Below are positions 7,948 through 17,173 of a stretch of 64,000 nucleotides of DNA, piece by piece. This stretch comes from Alphaproteobacteria bacterium US3C007 (lineage in GTDB: Bacteria > Pseudomonadota > Alphaproteobacteria > Rhodobacterales > Rhodobacteraceae). The translations under genes and the position numbers were made by a program. The stretch is taken from contig CP139918.1 in assembly GCA_034423775.1 (NCBI GenBank), forward strand, positions 2,728,001-2,792,000. The letters run 5' to 3'. Numbering within the stretch: the stretch's first letter is position 1; the number at the start of each line of letters is the position of its first letter. Under the pieces are notes generated by a model. The model was not told the DNA's origin. It was given only the letters and a program-made list of their open reading frames with translations, and made no database searches.

Positions 7948-9018
7948 ATGAATCATCCCAACGTCCAGGCTACTGACAACCGTCCAATAATTAAATGTGA
8001 GTCAGTTTATAAAATATTCGGTGAAAATTCTAAGAGGATGCTTCAACAAGTAAATGGACAGGTCGATACAAAGCAGTTTCAAGCTGCCGGCTTAGTTGTA
8101 GGGGTTAACAATGCCAGCTTCGAAGTTTCAAAAGGAGAAATGCTTGTAATAATGGGTCTATCGGGCTCTGGAAAATCAACGTTATTGCGCTGTATTTCAC
8201 GACTTTCAGAGCCAACTTCGGGCCAAATATTTATAGATGGCGAAGACCTAGTGGGAATGAGCCCGCGAAAGCTGATCGAATTACGCCGAAATAAAATGGG
8301 GATGGTTTTTCAAAACTTTGCTCTGTTGCCACATAAAACCGTGCTTGAGAATATCGCGTTTCCATTGCAAGTGAAGGGTCAGACCACGGCTGATAGTATA
8401 AAACGTGCTTTGGAAATGGTAGAGCTTGTTGGCCTGGCAGGTCGAGAAAATTACTTTCCAAGAGAGCTTTCTGGCGGTCAACAACAAAGGGTGGGTATCG
8501 CTCGCTCGCTCGCGGTTGAACCAGATATTTGGTTTCTTGATGAACCATTTTCAGCGCTTGACCCCCTTATCAGAAAAGAAATGCAAGATGAGTTCATGCG
8601 TTTGCAGGGCGTGCTGAAAAAAACAATTCTCTTTGTTACGCATGATTTTAACGAGGCGTTACGTCTCGCGGATCGGATCGCAATTATGAAAGATGGGATA
8701 ATTGAACAGCTTGATACCCCTGCTAATATCGTTCTGAACCCAGCCACCAGCTACGTGCAAAAATTTACTGAAGAAGTACCGCGAGAAAAAGTACTGAAGA
8801 TAGAGGCGGTAATGGACCCACCGTCTGAACATGCCACTGATGCAACGTTCCAAATCTCAAAAGACGCGATTATTGAAACAGTGGCTGAAGCCGTACTTTC
8901 TGCAAAGAACCCAGTGGATGTCGTGGATGCGCAGGGAACCATTGTTGGCTCGGTACAAGCATCAAAGGTAATCCGTGTGCTATTCGGCAAAACTGTTACC
9001 AATCGGGTTATGGAGTAA
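7948..9018 (+). CDS. tmoW: ATP-binding protein of a TMAO/betaine ABC transporter (TmoW-like)
   Basis: The 356-residue ProV-family ATPase has Walker A GLSGSGKST (about residue 70), Q-loop MGMVFQNFALLPH, signature LSGGQQQRVGIARSL (about 174) and Walker B IWFLDEPFSALDP. A C-terminal extension of about 80 residues after residue 275 corresponds to the regulatory region found in ProV/OpuAA-type ATPases. It drives import through the permease encoded 9 bases downstream. The N-terminal extension before the ATPase core (CESVYKIFG...) is normal for the family. Known Ruegeria TMAO transporters keep the order binding protein, ATPase, permease, as here. Confidence 0.9.
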   Translation: MNHPNVQATDNRPIIKCESVYKIFGENSKRMLQQVNGQVDTKQFQAAGLVVGVNNASFEVSKGEMLVIMGLSGSGKSTLLRCISRLSEPTSGQIFIDGEDLVGMSPRKLIELRRNKMGMVFQNFALLPHKTVLENIAFPLQVKGQTTADSIKRALEMVELVGLAGRENYFPRELSGGQQQRVGIARSLAVEPDIWFLDEPFSALDPLIRKEMQDEFMRLQGVLKKTILFVTHDFNEALRLADRIAIMKDGIIEQLDTPANIVLNPATSYVQKFTEEVPREKVLKIEAVMDPPSEHATDATFQISKDAIIETVAEAVLSAKNPVDVVDAQGTIVGSVQASKVIRVLFGKTVTNRVME

Positions 9019-9027
9019 GCTGAGAAG

Positions 9028-11088
9028 ATGGTAATGATAACCCGCAATTCCAAGCTTGTTCAGTTTGTAATTCTCTTGATAATATTTTTCAGTCTTTATT
9101 TTGGAATAGAGGCCGCTGATGACAATATATTGTGGCGCTTTCCTGCCCTGATTGCTGGGCTTCCAGGTGCAATAAATGTGTTTGTCGAGCATTTGATGTA
9201 TGATTGGATGCCGATACAAATTTATGATCCTGAACTCGACGATTACGAGGACTCAGCTTTAATTAAAGAAATCACAAGAAGCTTTTCTCGTGCAGTTCTC
9301 TTTTTTATAGAACTAATCCGTGAGCTACTTCTCGGGGGTGTAAAAACTATCGTAGCGTTCACGAGCTGGGATTTTGTGGGAGAGAATGACTGGGCGGTTT
9401 GGCCCGCTTTACCCTGGACATTCGTTGCAGGAGGCGCTGCATTTTTAGGCTACACATTGAAAGGCAAAGGTTTAGCTTTTTTGGCGGGTAGCTCTGCCGC
9501 CTACATAGCTATTTTTGGTCAATGGGAGCCCGCGATGGAGACTTTATCCTTTGTCTTAGTCGCAGCGCCAGTTTCATGTTTTTTAGGTTTGGTATTTGGG
9601 GTCCTCTGCTTCAAAAGCCGGTCAATAGAAATTGTCATGATGCCGTTATTAAACATTGCTCAGACAATGCCTCATTTTTCCTATTTGGTGCCCGTCATGG
9701 TCTTTTTTGGCGTGGGAGATCATGCTGGGGCCATCGCCACTATTATCTTTGCCACGCCTCCTATGATACGTCTCACCTTGCTGGGGCTTAAAAGCGTACC
9801 GCCGGAGGTTTTTGAAGCAGGTATGATGAGCGGCTGCAATGATTATCAGATCTTGATGCAAGTTCTCATTCCCACTGCGAGAAGAGATATTTTGATCGGT
9901 ATCAACCAGGTTATAATGCAATGTCTGGCGATGGCCGTTATTGCGTCATTTATCGGTGCGAAAGGCTTGGGTTTCAATCTTCTTCTTGCGCTGAACCAAT
10001 TACGTGTTGGTCAAGCATTAGAGCTTGGGATTTGCATTGTATTGATAGCGGTGGTTTTGGACAAATTATCGCTGGCATGGGCCAATAAGCCGGTGGATTA
10101 TTTTGCGGATCGAGGGATCTTAATCCGCCATAAAAATATTCTGACATTGCTCGGAATATTTTTGATCAGCGTTCTGTTTTGTGTTTTTGGTCGTTATGCA
10201 TTCAGTGAAGAGGTAAACTACCTCTACCTGATCCCCCATAATCAGGGAATTACTACAGAAAATTTCTGGCAAGCCGGTGTCGATTGGATGGTTGAGCATT
10301 GGTATCAAGGTCTTCAGGGATTTAATACAGCACTTATAAAAGGCGTTTTGATGCCTATGAAGGCGGCTTATCTCGGCATGCCGGTGATTGCGACCTTCGT
10401 GCTAATAATGGGTGTGGGATATATTATTGGGGGACTAAAATCAGCTTTAGTGGTGTGTGGGTTTTTGATGTTTATCGCACTGACTGAGTGGTGGGATCGA
10501 GCCTTAATCACTGCTTATATGGCATCATTTGCGGTAATCGTATCTGTGAGCTTAGGAGTGTTAGCAGGCACGTTGGCCGCACAACATCAAAAAGCGAGTA
10601 AGATGATCTTACTGGTTTGCGATACGTTTCAAACATTTCCATCGTTTATTTACCTGATACCTGTAATAATGCTTTTTGGTGTTACTGACACATCCGTTCT
10701 AATCGCGGTTATCGTTTACGCGACAATACCAGCAACTCGCTATACGGTTGAGGGGCTCAAAAGCGTACCTCAATCGTTGCATGATGCAGGCTCAATGTCA
10801 GGCGTGAATAAAATGCAAAGATGGTTAAAAATAGAATTGCCAATGGCATTTCCTCATATAATGCTTGGGGTCAACCAGACTGTCATTTTTGCTTTATTTA
10901 TGATAATTATCGGAGCGATGATTGGAACGGATGATTTAGGACAATACATCCTAAAAGCTCTTTCTGATAAAAATGGAACCGGAAATGGCCTCATGCTAGG
11001 CCTGTGCGTCGCGTTTATCGGTTTATCCGTTGATCACTTAATTCTGACATGGGCAAACAAGCGCAAAGCGTTGCTTGGTTTAGTATAG
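9028..11088 (+). CDS. tmoV: Double-length permease of a TMAO/betaine ABC transporter (TmoV-like)
   Basis: The 686-residue membrane protein contains two tandem ProW-type permease domains in one chain. Each half has its own cytoplasmic EAA-type loop: EAGMMSGCNDYQI...LIP near residue 270 and DAGSMSGVNKMQ...ELP near residue 590. Hydrophobic segments begin at about residue 10 and recur in both halves. One polypeptide therefore replaces the usual permease dimer. It follows tmoW by 9 bases and precedes tdm by 9 bases. The sequence is markedly AT-rich compared with tdm. Substrate assignment to TMAO is by context; the family also carries glycine betaine and choline. Confidence 0.88.
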   Translation: MVMITRNSKLVQFVILLIIFFSLYFGIEAADDNILWRFPALIAGLPGAINVFVEHLMYDWMPIQIYDPELDDYEDSALIKEITRSFSRAVLFFIELIRELLLGGVKTIVAFTSWDFVGENDWAVWPALPWTFVAGGAAFLGYTLKGKGLAFLAGSSAAYIAIFGQWEPAMETLSFVLVAAPVSCFLGLVFGVLCFKSRSIEIVMMPLLNIAQTMPHFSYLVPVMVFFGVGDHAGAIATIIFATPPMIRLTLLGLKSVPPEVFEAGMMSGCNDYQILMQVLIPTARRDILIGINQVIMQCLAMAVIASFIGAKGLGFNLLLALNQLRVGQALELGICIVLIAVVLDKLSLAWANKPVDYFADRGILIRHKNILTLLGIFLISVLFCVFGRYAFSEEVNYLYLIPHNQGITTENFWQAGVDWMVEHWYQGLQGFNTALIKGVLMPMKAAYLGMPVIATFVLIMGVGYIIGGLKSALVVCGFLMFIALTEWWDRALITAYMASFAVIVSVSLGVLAGTLAAQHQKASKMILLVCDTFQTFPSFIYLIPVIMLFGVTDTSVLIAVIVYATIPATRYTVEGLKSVPQSLHDAGSMSGVNKMQRWLKIELPMAFPHIMLGVNQTVIFALFMIIIGAMIGTDDLGQYILKALSDKNGTGNGLMLGLCVAFIGLSVDHLILTWANKRKALLGLV

Positions 11089-11097
11089 GGGGCTGGA

Positions 11098-13482
11098 ATG
11101 AATACACCCGTTTTATTTTCAACACCCGAAACAAAAGCAGGGGTTCGCAAGCCCGGTATGATGGTTTTGCCGCAAGGGGTTGAAAGGCATCCTGTGCCTG
11201 GAGGGGGCAGCCGTGCCGTACCAATTTTTGCTGGTGATCAGATTACGCTGCAAGATGTGGAAGGTTTGCAACCCATTGAAATGGTATTTTTTGGGCCCGA
11301 CAAACGATCAGATGCCGCGATGTTGGGGGCCAAAGGCGGGCGCAGCCCAGAGGGGTTGATTGCCGCGCTTACCGGGCACCCATCTGGTAAAAAAGTAATC
11401 GCTGCGCTTGAGAAAACAGGGTTTTCAATCGCCGATGCCGATGCCAGTCTCGTGTTTGAAGGCGGCTCGCGCGCGGGAGAGACGGCAAGTTTTCAGGCCG
11501 TATCGGATGGATTATTGATCATATGCGCCGCGGGTGGCGCGATGGATGCGCATCAGCAATGGGCCCCAAGCGATGTGGTGTTGTTTATCACGCGGATTAA
11601 TAAGCGGCCCTTGAAAGACATGTCATTGGTGCATGACCCACTGGCCGACCCTTTGGTGAGTTTGCATATTCAACCAGGCGAGGCAAAACCTTATGAGGTG
11701 AAGGCGGGGGAATATATTCAAGTTTTAGACGTGCAGGGCAGAGAATGCAGCGATTTTCAAGCCTTTTCGCGCCGCGCTTTGGACGCTGGATTGGAGCGCG
11801 ATATCGATCCCACAACGACGCGGTCTTTGATGGGGGCGCTTTACCCCAAGCCAGGGCTCTTGGCAAAATACTTTAGCGTTGATCAGGAACCTTTGGTCGA
11901 GATTATCCAAGACACGGTGGGCCGCCATGATACATTTGGATTGGCCTGTACCGCGCGGTATTACGAAGATCTTGGCTATCCGGGCCATGTCAACTGTTCG
12001 GATAATATCAACCTTGAAATGCAGGCCTATGATGTGCGTCCGCGGGGCGGCTGGCCAGCGATAAACTTCTTTTTCAATACGATTTTAGACGAGACCAATG
12101 CGATTTCGATGGATGAGCCTTATTCGCGGCCCGGAGATTATGTTTTGATGCGGGCGCTCACAGATTTAGTTTGTGTTTCAACGGGTTGTCCGTGTGATGT
12201 TGATCCAGCAAATGGCTGGCAGCCAAGCGATATTCAAGTCTGGACCTATCGCGAAAATGAAGATTTCAAGCGCTCGATTGGCTGGCGCAAAACTCCGGGG
12301 GCTGATGTGGAAGAAACGAAAAAAACTGGGTTTCACGATTGTTTTGCCCGCCATACGCGCAATTTTGTGGAATATGCCGGATATTGGCTGGCGCAGGACA
12401 TGATGCATCATGGCAGCATAGCTGAATATTGGGCTGCGCGCGAAAAAGCGGTTATTATGGATCTATCGCCGCTTCGAAAATATGAAGTGACGGGCCCTGA
12501 TGCCGAAGCGCTGATGCAGCTATCTATCACGCGGGATGTGAAAAAAATTCCGGTCGGCGGCATCGTCTATACCGCGATGTGCTATGAACATGGTGGTATG
12601 ATTGACGATGGCACGTTGTTTCGCTTGGGGGATACCAATTTTCGGTGGATCGGCGGCAATGACCAATCCGGGCTTTGGCTGCGCAAACAAGCCGAGGAGC
12701 GTGGCCTAAACGCATGGGTGCGTTCTTCCACGGACCATCATTGCAATGTGGCGGTGCAAGGGCCGTTGTCGCGCGAAATTCTGAAAGATGTGATTTGGAC
12801 GCCCCCCGCGCAGCCCACTGTTGAAGAGCTGCAATGGTTTCGCTTTTCGATTGGCCGGATTGGCGGCTTTCATGGCCCCTCCGTGGTGCTCAGTCGGACC
12901 GGATATTCTGGAGAGCTGGGCTATGAGGTGTTTTGCCATCCGAAAGACGCAGAACAGGTTTTTGACGCGATTTGGGCCGCAGGTGCGCCGCATGGGCTTA
13001 CGCCTTTTGGGCTTGCTGCGCTTGATATGGTGCGGATTGAGGCTGGGTTGATCTTTGCTGGCTCGGAATTTGATGATCAAACCGATCCAATGGAGGCAGG
13101 CATTGGTTTTACGGTGCCTTTGAAAAGTAAAACTGATGAATTTATCGGCCGCGCAGCGCTCGAGCGGCGCAAAGCCCATCCGCAAAAGAAACTTGTCGGG
13201 CTTGAATTGGAGGGCGGTGTTGTGCCAACGCCGGGCGATTGTATCCATATCGGGAAGCCACAAGTGGGCGTTGTGACCTCGGCGATGCGCTCGCCTGTTT
13301 TGGGCAAAGTGATTGCTTTGGCACGGATAGATTTGGCCCATGCCGAGATTGGCACTGAGTTGGAAGTTGGGCGGCTGGATGGGGACCAACTGCGCTTACC
13401 AGCTAAAATTGTTGCATTCCCGCATTTCGATCCGAAGAAAGAGCGGGTGAAGGGCAATTATGAGGGCGTGCGAGGCAGGTGA
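11098..13482 (+). CDS. tdm: Trimethylamine N-oxide demethylase (Tdm), DUF1989-GcvT fusion
   Basis: The 794-residue protein joins a DUF1989 domain (about residues 180-390) to a GcvT/aminomethyltransferase-fold domain (about 415-790). This is the architecture of Tdm, which splits TMAO into dimethylamine and formaldehyde and captures the formaldehyde on tetrahydrofolate. Candidate zinc ligands of DUF1989 are visible at Cys217 (RECSDF), His277-Cys284 (GRHDTFGLAC) and Cys359/364/366 (CVSTGCPCDVD). The C-terminal half shows DLSPLRKYEV, MIDDGTLFRL and RTGYSGELGYEVF. The gene is 9 bases after the transporter permease, so uptake and demethylation are one transcription unit. Other DUF1989-GcvT proteins exist, but linkage to a tmoXWV transporter favours Tdm. 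The flavin oxygenase Tmm, which makes TMAO, is not in the window. Confidence 0.88.
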   Translation: MNTPVLFSTPETKAGVRKPGMMVLPQGVERHPVPGGGSRAVPIFAGDQITLQDVEGLQPIEMVFFGPDKRSDAAMLGAKGGRSPEGLIAALTGHPSGKKVIAALEKTGFSIADADASLVFEGGSRAGETASFQAVSDGLLIICAAGGAMDAHQQWAPSDVVLFITRINKRPLKDMSLVHDPLADPLVSLHIQPGEAKPYEVKAGEYIQVLDVQGRECSDFQAFSRRALDAGLERDIDPTTTRSLMGALYPKPGLLAKYFSVDQEPLVEIIQDTVGRHDTFGLACTARYYEDLGYPGHVNCSDNINLEMQAYDVRPRGGWPAINFFFNTILDETNAISMDEPYSRPGDYVLMRALTDLVCVSTGCPCDVDPANGWQPSDIQVWTYRENEDFKRSIGWRKTPGADVEETKKTGFHDCFARHTRNFVEYAGYWLAQDMMHHGSIAEYWAAREKAVIMDLSPLRKYEVTGPDAEALMQLSITRDVKKIPVGGIVYTAMCYEHGGMIDDGTLFRLGDTNFRWIGGNDQSGLWLRKQAEERGLNAWVRSSTDHHCNVAVQGPLSREILKDVIWTPPAQPTVEELQWFRFSIGRIGGFHGPSVVLSRTGYSGELGYEVFCHPKDAEQVFDAIWAAGAPHGLTPFGLAALDMVRIEAGLIFAGSEFDDQTDPMEAGIGFTVPLKSKTDEFIGRAALERRKAHPQKKLVGLELEGGVVPTPGDCIHIGKPQVGVVTSAMRSPVLGKVIALARIDLAHAEIGTELEVGRLDGDQLRLPAKIVAFPHFDPKKERVKGNYEGVRGR

Positions 13483-13724
13483 TCAACGCCAAAGCGCCTT
13501 CGGGCCGCCTATCCTGCCGCAAGCGCGCTGCGGCCTGTGAGATGCGCCGCTGGTATGTGGCTGGTACAGTTCTTTGGCCATACGTGCGCAGGGGTGAATG
13601 GCTCTGATCTGCCATTTGAGCCGTCGATATGAGTTGCACGCAAGACCGCCAAAGCCTGCGCAGCATTGCTTGGTTGTGTTTTTTAAATCTATGATAGTGG
13701 CGCTGCGCGCTGGCGGCTTTGTAT

Positions 13725-14267
13725 TTAGGTTTCCCCAGTAAAACGCACCTTTCCGATATAGGCAAGGTTGCGGTTCCGCTGAGCATAGTCAATGCCGTAG
13801 CCGACCACAAATTCATCCTGAATGCTGAACCCGATCCAATCGGCTTGAATATCTACTTCGCGCCGCGACGGTTTGTCGAGCAATGCGATGGTTTTCATCC
13901 GCGCAGGGTTTCGCGAAGCCAGCAGGCCGGTCACATGATGCAGCGTAAAACCGGTATCCACGATATCTTCCACAACCAAAACGTCTCGATCCTCAATTGC
14001 CCCGCGTAAATCTTTTAGGATCCGAACTTCGCGCGAGCTTTCCATTCCGTCGCCATAAGAAGAGGCTTCCAAGAAATCCACCTCCACGGGCAAATCAAGC
14101 TCGCGGACCAGATCTGCGATAAACACGAAAGAACCGCGTAGCAAACCAACCACCACCAGTTTATTGGTGCCCGAAAATTCATCTCGGATTTCCCGGCTTA
14201 AACTCTCAATTCGGGCCGCGATTGACTTTGCCGAGATCATTTCATCGATGACATATGGACGCTGCAC
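13725..14267 (-). CDS. hpt: Hypoxanthine phosphoribosyltransferase
   Basis: The 180-residue protein has the type I phosphoribosyltransferase core: [16 protein letters not shown] (PPi loop), [11 protein letters not shown] and the PRPP-binding [17 protein letters not shown] near residue 105. It salvages hypoxanthine and guanine to IMP and GMP using PRPP in the cytoplasm. The length is normal for bacterial Hpt. The start [12 protein letters not shown] is the only good one. It is divergent from the RatA/Coq10-like gene. The roughly 240-base gap between its end and tdm holds no gene I can support. Confidence 0.93.
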   Translation of the reverse strand: MQRPYVIDEMISAKSIAARIESLSREIRDEFSGTNKLVVVGLLRGSFVFIADLVRELDLPVEVDFLEASSYGDGMESSREVRILKDLRGAIEDRDVLVVEDIVDTGFTLHHVTGLLASRNPARMKTIALLDKPSRREVDIQADWIGFSIQDEFVVGYGIDYAQRNRNLAYIGKVRFTGET

Positions 14268-14339
14268 GGCAAAACCCTCTTGATTTTCGTGTCCTACATT
14301 ACTTAAAGAATGCCGACTGTCACGTCAAAAAGAAGCGAA

Positions 14340-14786
14340 ATGCCAACTCATCAAGAAACAAAAATTTTACCCTATAGCGCCGAGCAGATGTATTCACTGG
14401 TGGCGGATGTTGCTGCTTATCCAGAGTTTTTGCCTTGGTGTTCGGCGGCGCGTCTGCGCTCGACTGTGCTCGAAGGTTCCAGCGAAATTCTGGAAGCTGA
14501 TTTGGTAATTAGTTTTAAAGTGTTTCGCGAACGCTTTGGCTCGCGCGTCACTTTATGGCCGGCCGATCTTAAAATAGATACAGAATATCTTGATGGCCCT
14601 TTTAAATACATGGTGTCAAATTGGGCATTTCGCAACGTGGAGGGCGGCTGCGAAGTGACTTTCTTTGTTGATTTCGAATTCAAAAATGCGATCTTGCAAG
14701 GCATTATTGGCGTTGTGTTCAACGAAGCGATGCAGCGCGTTGTGCGGGCGTTTGAGCGGCGCGCCGCTGATTTGTTCAAGGCATGA
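14340..14786 (+). CDS. RatA/Coq10-like START-domain protein
   Basis: The 148-residue protein is a polyketide-cyclase/START-fold protein. The N-terminus MPTHQETKILPYSAEQMYSL, the VAAYPEFLPWC motif near residue 30 and VDFEFKNAILQGIIG near the end are hallmarks of the Coq10/RatA family. Mitochondrial Coq10 binds ubiquinone and supports respiration; E. coli RatA is described as a ribosome-association toxin. In alphaproteobacteria a Coq10-like quinone role is the more likely one, by inference. The ATG at 14340 is preferred to an in-frame ATG at 14310 because the family begins at this point. Its stop codon abuts the bidirectional hairpin shared with amt. Confidence 0.85.
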   Translation: MPTHQETKILPYSAEQMYSLVADVAAYPEFLPWCSAARLRSTVLEGSSEILEADLVISFKVFRERFGSRVTLWPADLKIDTEYLDGPFKYMVSNWAFRNVEGGCEVTFFVDFEFKNAILQGIIGVVFNEAMQRVVRAFERRAADLFKA

Positions 14787-14788
14787 AA

Positions 14789-14816
14789 AAAGGCGCTTTT
14801 CCTAAAAAGCGCCTTT
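14789..14816 (-). terminator. Intrinsic terminator between the RatA-like gene and amt
   Basis: AAAGGCGCTTTT (14789-14800) pairs with AAAAGCGCCTTT (14805-14816) around a 4-base loop. Read on the minus strand, the stem is followed by a run of six T, so it terminates amt. It directly follows the stop of the plus-strand gene and could serve both directions. Confidence 0.85.
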
Positions 14817-14838
14817 AAACTTGGTATCGCTATAATAA

Positions 14839-14878
14839 GCTGTTTAGCTGTTTAGCTGTTTAGCTGTTTAGCTGTTTA
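14839..14878. repeat. Five perfect copies of an 8-bp tandem repeat (GCTGTTTA) at the 3' end of amt
   Basis: GCTGTTTA is repeated five times without a mismatch from 14839 to 14878. The amt stop codon lies within it on the opposite strand. Because 8 is not a multiple of 3, copy-number slippage would shift the spacing between the stop and the terminator, not the protein, unless the first unit is affected. Confidence 0.95.
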
Positions 14879-16049
14879 GCTCATAGGCGCGTTCGCCGTG
14901 CACCGACAGGTCAAGCCCATTGCTTTCGGTTTCGGCATCGACGCGCAGCGGGAAGATCAGGCCAACCAGTTTGATCAGGATAAACGTTACAACAAGCGTA
15001 AACACACCCACAATGAGCAACCCGCCCAGCTGCGCGGTCCAGCTGCCTTGTCCGAACAGAGCGATCATCACCGTGCCAAAAATTCCTCCGACGCCGTGTA
15101 CGGCAAAAACATCCAGCGTATCATCGATATTGAAAATATTGCGCACAAAATTGACCGCTTCTTGGCATAATATGCCTGCCACGGCGCCGATGATTAAAGC
15201 CTCTACAGGGCCCACAAAACCCGAGGCAGGCGTTATCGAGGCAAGCCCGGCAATGGTGCCGGTGACCAATCCCACCAGCGATGCGCGGCCATATTTTATT
15301 TTTTCCCAAAGAGCCCAGGTTAAAGAGGCGGTGGCTGCGGAAATATGGGTCACGGTTAAGGCCATTGCGGCGCCGCCATCAGCGGCCAGTTGCGAGCCTC
15401 CGTTAAAGCCAAACCAGCCAACCCACAGCATTGCCGCGCCGATCATCACCATCCCAGGATTGTGGGGTGGTTTGCTTTTATCGCGCCGCGGACCCAACAT
15501 CGCAGCTATCAATAAGGCAGCAAGGCCGGCGGTTTCATGCACAACGATACCGCCTGCAAAATCGCGGACGCCCGTCTCGCCGAAGATGCCGCCATCGGCC
15601 ATCATACCACCGCCCCAAATCCAATGCACAACCGGCGCGTAACAAATCAGCATCCAAAGGCCTGAAAAAGTAAGAACAAAGGCAAATCCGATCCGCTCTA
15701 CATAGGCCCCAACGATCAAGGCCGGAGTGATGATTGCGAAAGTCATTTGAAAGGCGAAGAACAGCACTTCGGGCAGCGTGCCAGATAGGCTTTCGGCATC
15801 GACACCAGCTAGAAAGGCTTTGTCCAAGCCGCCCCAAAATCCGCTGTCTGCAGGCCCGAAGGCGATTGAATAGCCCGCAGCCAGCCAGAGCAAGCTCATC
15901 AGGCACGCGATTGCGTAGCATTGCATAAACACGCTTAATACATTGCGCGCGCGCACGAGCCCGCCGTAAAATAAGGCAAGGCCGGGTAGCGTCATAAACA
16001 GCACCAACGCTGTGGCGACGATGATCCAGGCGGTATCTGCTGGGTTCAT
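14868..16049 (-). CDS. amt: Ammonium transporter
   Basis: The 393-residue Amt/MEP/Rh protein has the typical N-terminus (DTAWIIVATALVLFMT, then LPGLALFYGGLVRARNVLS) and the family signature around DFAGGIVVHETAGLAALL. About eleven membrane helices are expected. It conducts ammonium across the inner membrane. The start at 16049 is supported by GGGAGAAG upstream on the minus strand; an in-frame ATG at 16100 lies outside the family pattern. No glnK is adjacent in the window, which is unusual because amt is often paired with it. Nitrogen control by the NtrBC system encoded 4 kb away is likely. The last codons (ELNS) are written by the 8-bp repeat. Confidence 0.93.
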   Translation of the reverse strand: MNPADTAWIIVATALVLFMTLPGLALFYGGLVRARNVLSVFMQCYAIACLMSLLWLAAGYSIAFGPADSGFWGGLDKAFLAGVDAESLSGTLPEVLFFAFQMTFAIITPALIVGAYVERIGFAFVLTFSGLWMLICYAPVVHWIWGGGMMADGGIFGETGVRDFAGGIVVHETAGLAALLIAAMLGPRRDKSKPPHNPGMVMIGAAMLWVGWFGFNGGSQLAADGGAAMALTVTHISAATASLTWALWEKIKYGRASLVGLVTGTIAGLASITPASGFVGPVEALIIGAVAGILCQEAVNFVRNIFNIDDTLDVFAVHGVGGIFGTVMIALFGQGSWTAQLGGLLIVGVFTLVVTFILIKLVGLIFPLRVDAETESNGLDLSVHGERAYELNS

Positions 16050-16125
16050 TTGATCTTCTCCCTTTGAAGTTTCGGGAGGCATGGCGCAAAAAGCAGCCAA
16101 AAAGAAATATAAAGCTTAAAAATAA

Positions 16126-16136
16126 TGCAAAATGCA
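16126..16136. promoter_or_regulatory. TGCA-N3-TGCA inverted repeat upstream of amt
   Basis: TGCA-AAA-TGCA lies 77 bases before the amt start in an AT-rich intergenic stretch. It resembles the half-sites of NtrC-type boxes (TGCAC...GTGCA) but is too short to assign. It is listed as a candidate control element only. Confidence 0.25.
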
Positions 16137-16187
16137 CAGCTATATTTTTTAAGCGTCTATATATGTGGCGTAAATTTTAATGGGTGC

Positions 16188-16679
16188 CTATTTTTTAAGC
16201 GAAATCTGAAAGCCTTCAAGCGCCGCGCAAAAGAGGCGTAGCGCATGATCGCGCGCTGCCTGTCGCACAGCGTCGCGCCCGATACTACCAAACTCTTGTG
16301 TTTCGACGCTAAGAAGTTTCGTTTTATGCGCCACGCCAAAGCACACACGCCCCTCTGGCTTGAAATCAGACCCGCCGGGCCCCGCGATCCCCGTGATCGA
16401 GACGGCTAGCTGCGCTGCGCACCCGTTCAGCGCGCCAAGCGCCATTTCACCCGCGACCTGTTCGGATACAGCGCCATGCTGTTCTAAGCTGCGCTCTGAA
16501 ACGCCCAAAAGCTGAGTTTTTGAGAGATTAGAATAGGTCACAAGGCCGCATTCAAAAATTTCGGAGGAACCTGGTTGTTCGGTCAATTTGGCAGCAACAA
16601 GGCCACCAGTGCAGCTTTCAGCCGTGGCAAGTTTGATCCGTTGGTCGCGGGCGAGGCGGATGATCGCTTTTACACTCAT
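16188..16679 (-). CDS. pncC: Nicotinamide-nucleotide amidohydrolase (PncC, CinA C-terminal domain)
   Basis: The 163-residue protein is the stand-alone CinA C-terminal domain, with LATAESCTGGLVAAKL near residue 18, CGLVTYSN near residue 44 and SITGIAGPGGSDFKPEGRV near residue 93. It deamidates nicotinamide mononucleotide to NaMN in the NAD salvage cycle. The start at 16679 overlaps the pgpA stop by ATGA, so translation is coupled. An upstream in-frame ATG at 16748 lies well inside pgpA and is rejected. It is the last gene of the ispD-ispF-pgpA-pncC operon. Confidence 0.92.
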   Translation of the reverse strand: MSVKAIIRLARDQRIKLATAESCTGGLVAAKLTEQPGSSEIFECGLVTYSNLSKTQLLGVSERSLEQHGAVSEQVAGEMALGALNGCAAQLAVSITGIAGPGGSDFKPEGRVCFGVAHKTKLLSVETQEFGSIGRDAVRQAARDHALRLFCAALEGFQISLKK

Positions 16680-17173
16680 GAAAGCAGACCATGGAACAGC
16701 CCCGCCAAGGCAATCACACCAAGCGCTGCGAATAGGCCGGCGAAACAATCATCCAACATCACCCCGATTGCATCGCTGCGCCGATCTGCCCAGCCGATAA
16801 TGCTGGGTTTCCAAATGTCAAAAAGGCGAAAAAGCAAGAAGGCAGCAACCCAGCCCGGCCATAAGGCAAAAAGCGAGGCGCCAGCATGGGTTGCTCCAAC
16901 GGCTAAGGGCAAAAGTGCAATCCATTGCCCGGCCACTTCGTCAATGATCACTTCAGAAGGATCATGGTTTTTATGCAATTGCGTATAGCTCTGCGTGGCC
17001 CACCATCCAAGAGAAAGGATGAGGGGCAGGGCAATCAGCGTGCCTAACAGCCCTGCCGAATGAAACATCGCGGCGAAAAGCGGCAATGTTGCAAGTGAGC
17101 CCCAGGTGCCGGGCGCGAAGCCAATGAAGCCAAGCCCCATCAGCGTAGCGATATTGCGGCTTAGGCTTTGCAT
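16676..17173 (-). CDS. pgpA: Phosphatidylglycerophosphatase A
   Basis: The 165-residue inner membrane protein has [14 protein letters not shown] near residue 18, the acidic [11 protein letters not shown] near residue 78, FRLFDIWKP and [13 protein letters not shown] near residue 140. All are characteristic of PgpA, which dephosphorylates phosphatidylglycerophosphate to phosphatidylglycerol. Several hydrophobic segments are visible. It overlaps ispF by 13 bases upstream and pncC by 4 bases downstream, giving a tightly packed operon. Confidence 0.93.
   Translation of the reverse strand: MQSLSRNIATLMGLGFIGFAPGTWGSLATLPLFAAMFHSAGLLGTLIALPLILSLGWWATQSYTQLHKNHDPSEVIIDEVAGQWIALLPLAVGATHAGASLFALWPGWVAAFLLFRLFDIWKPSIIGWADRRSDAIGVMLDDCFAGLFAALGVIALAGLFHGLLS

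Noticed and set aside
12706..13389. 227-residue open frame antisense to tdm
   Set aside because: It is a shadow of the conserved Tdm C-terminal domain; composition is Arg/Pro/His-rich and there is no ribosome site or domain.
15535..16137. 200-residue frame antisense-frame to amt
   Set aside because: It is a second frame of the same strand as amt; arginine-rich shadow translation without a domain.
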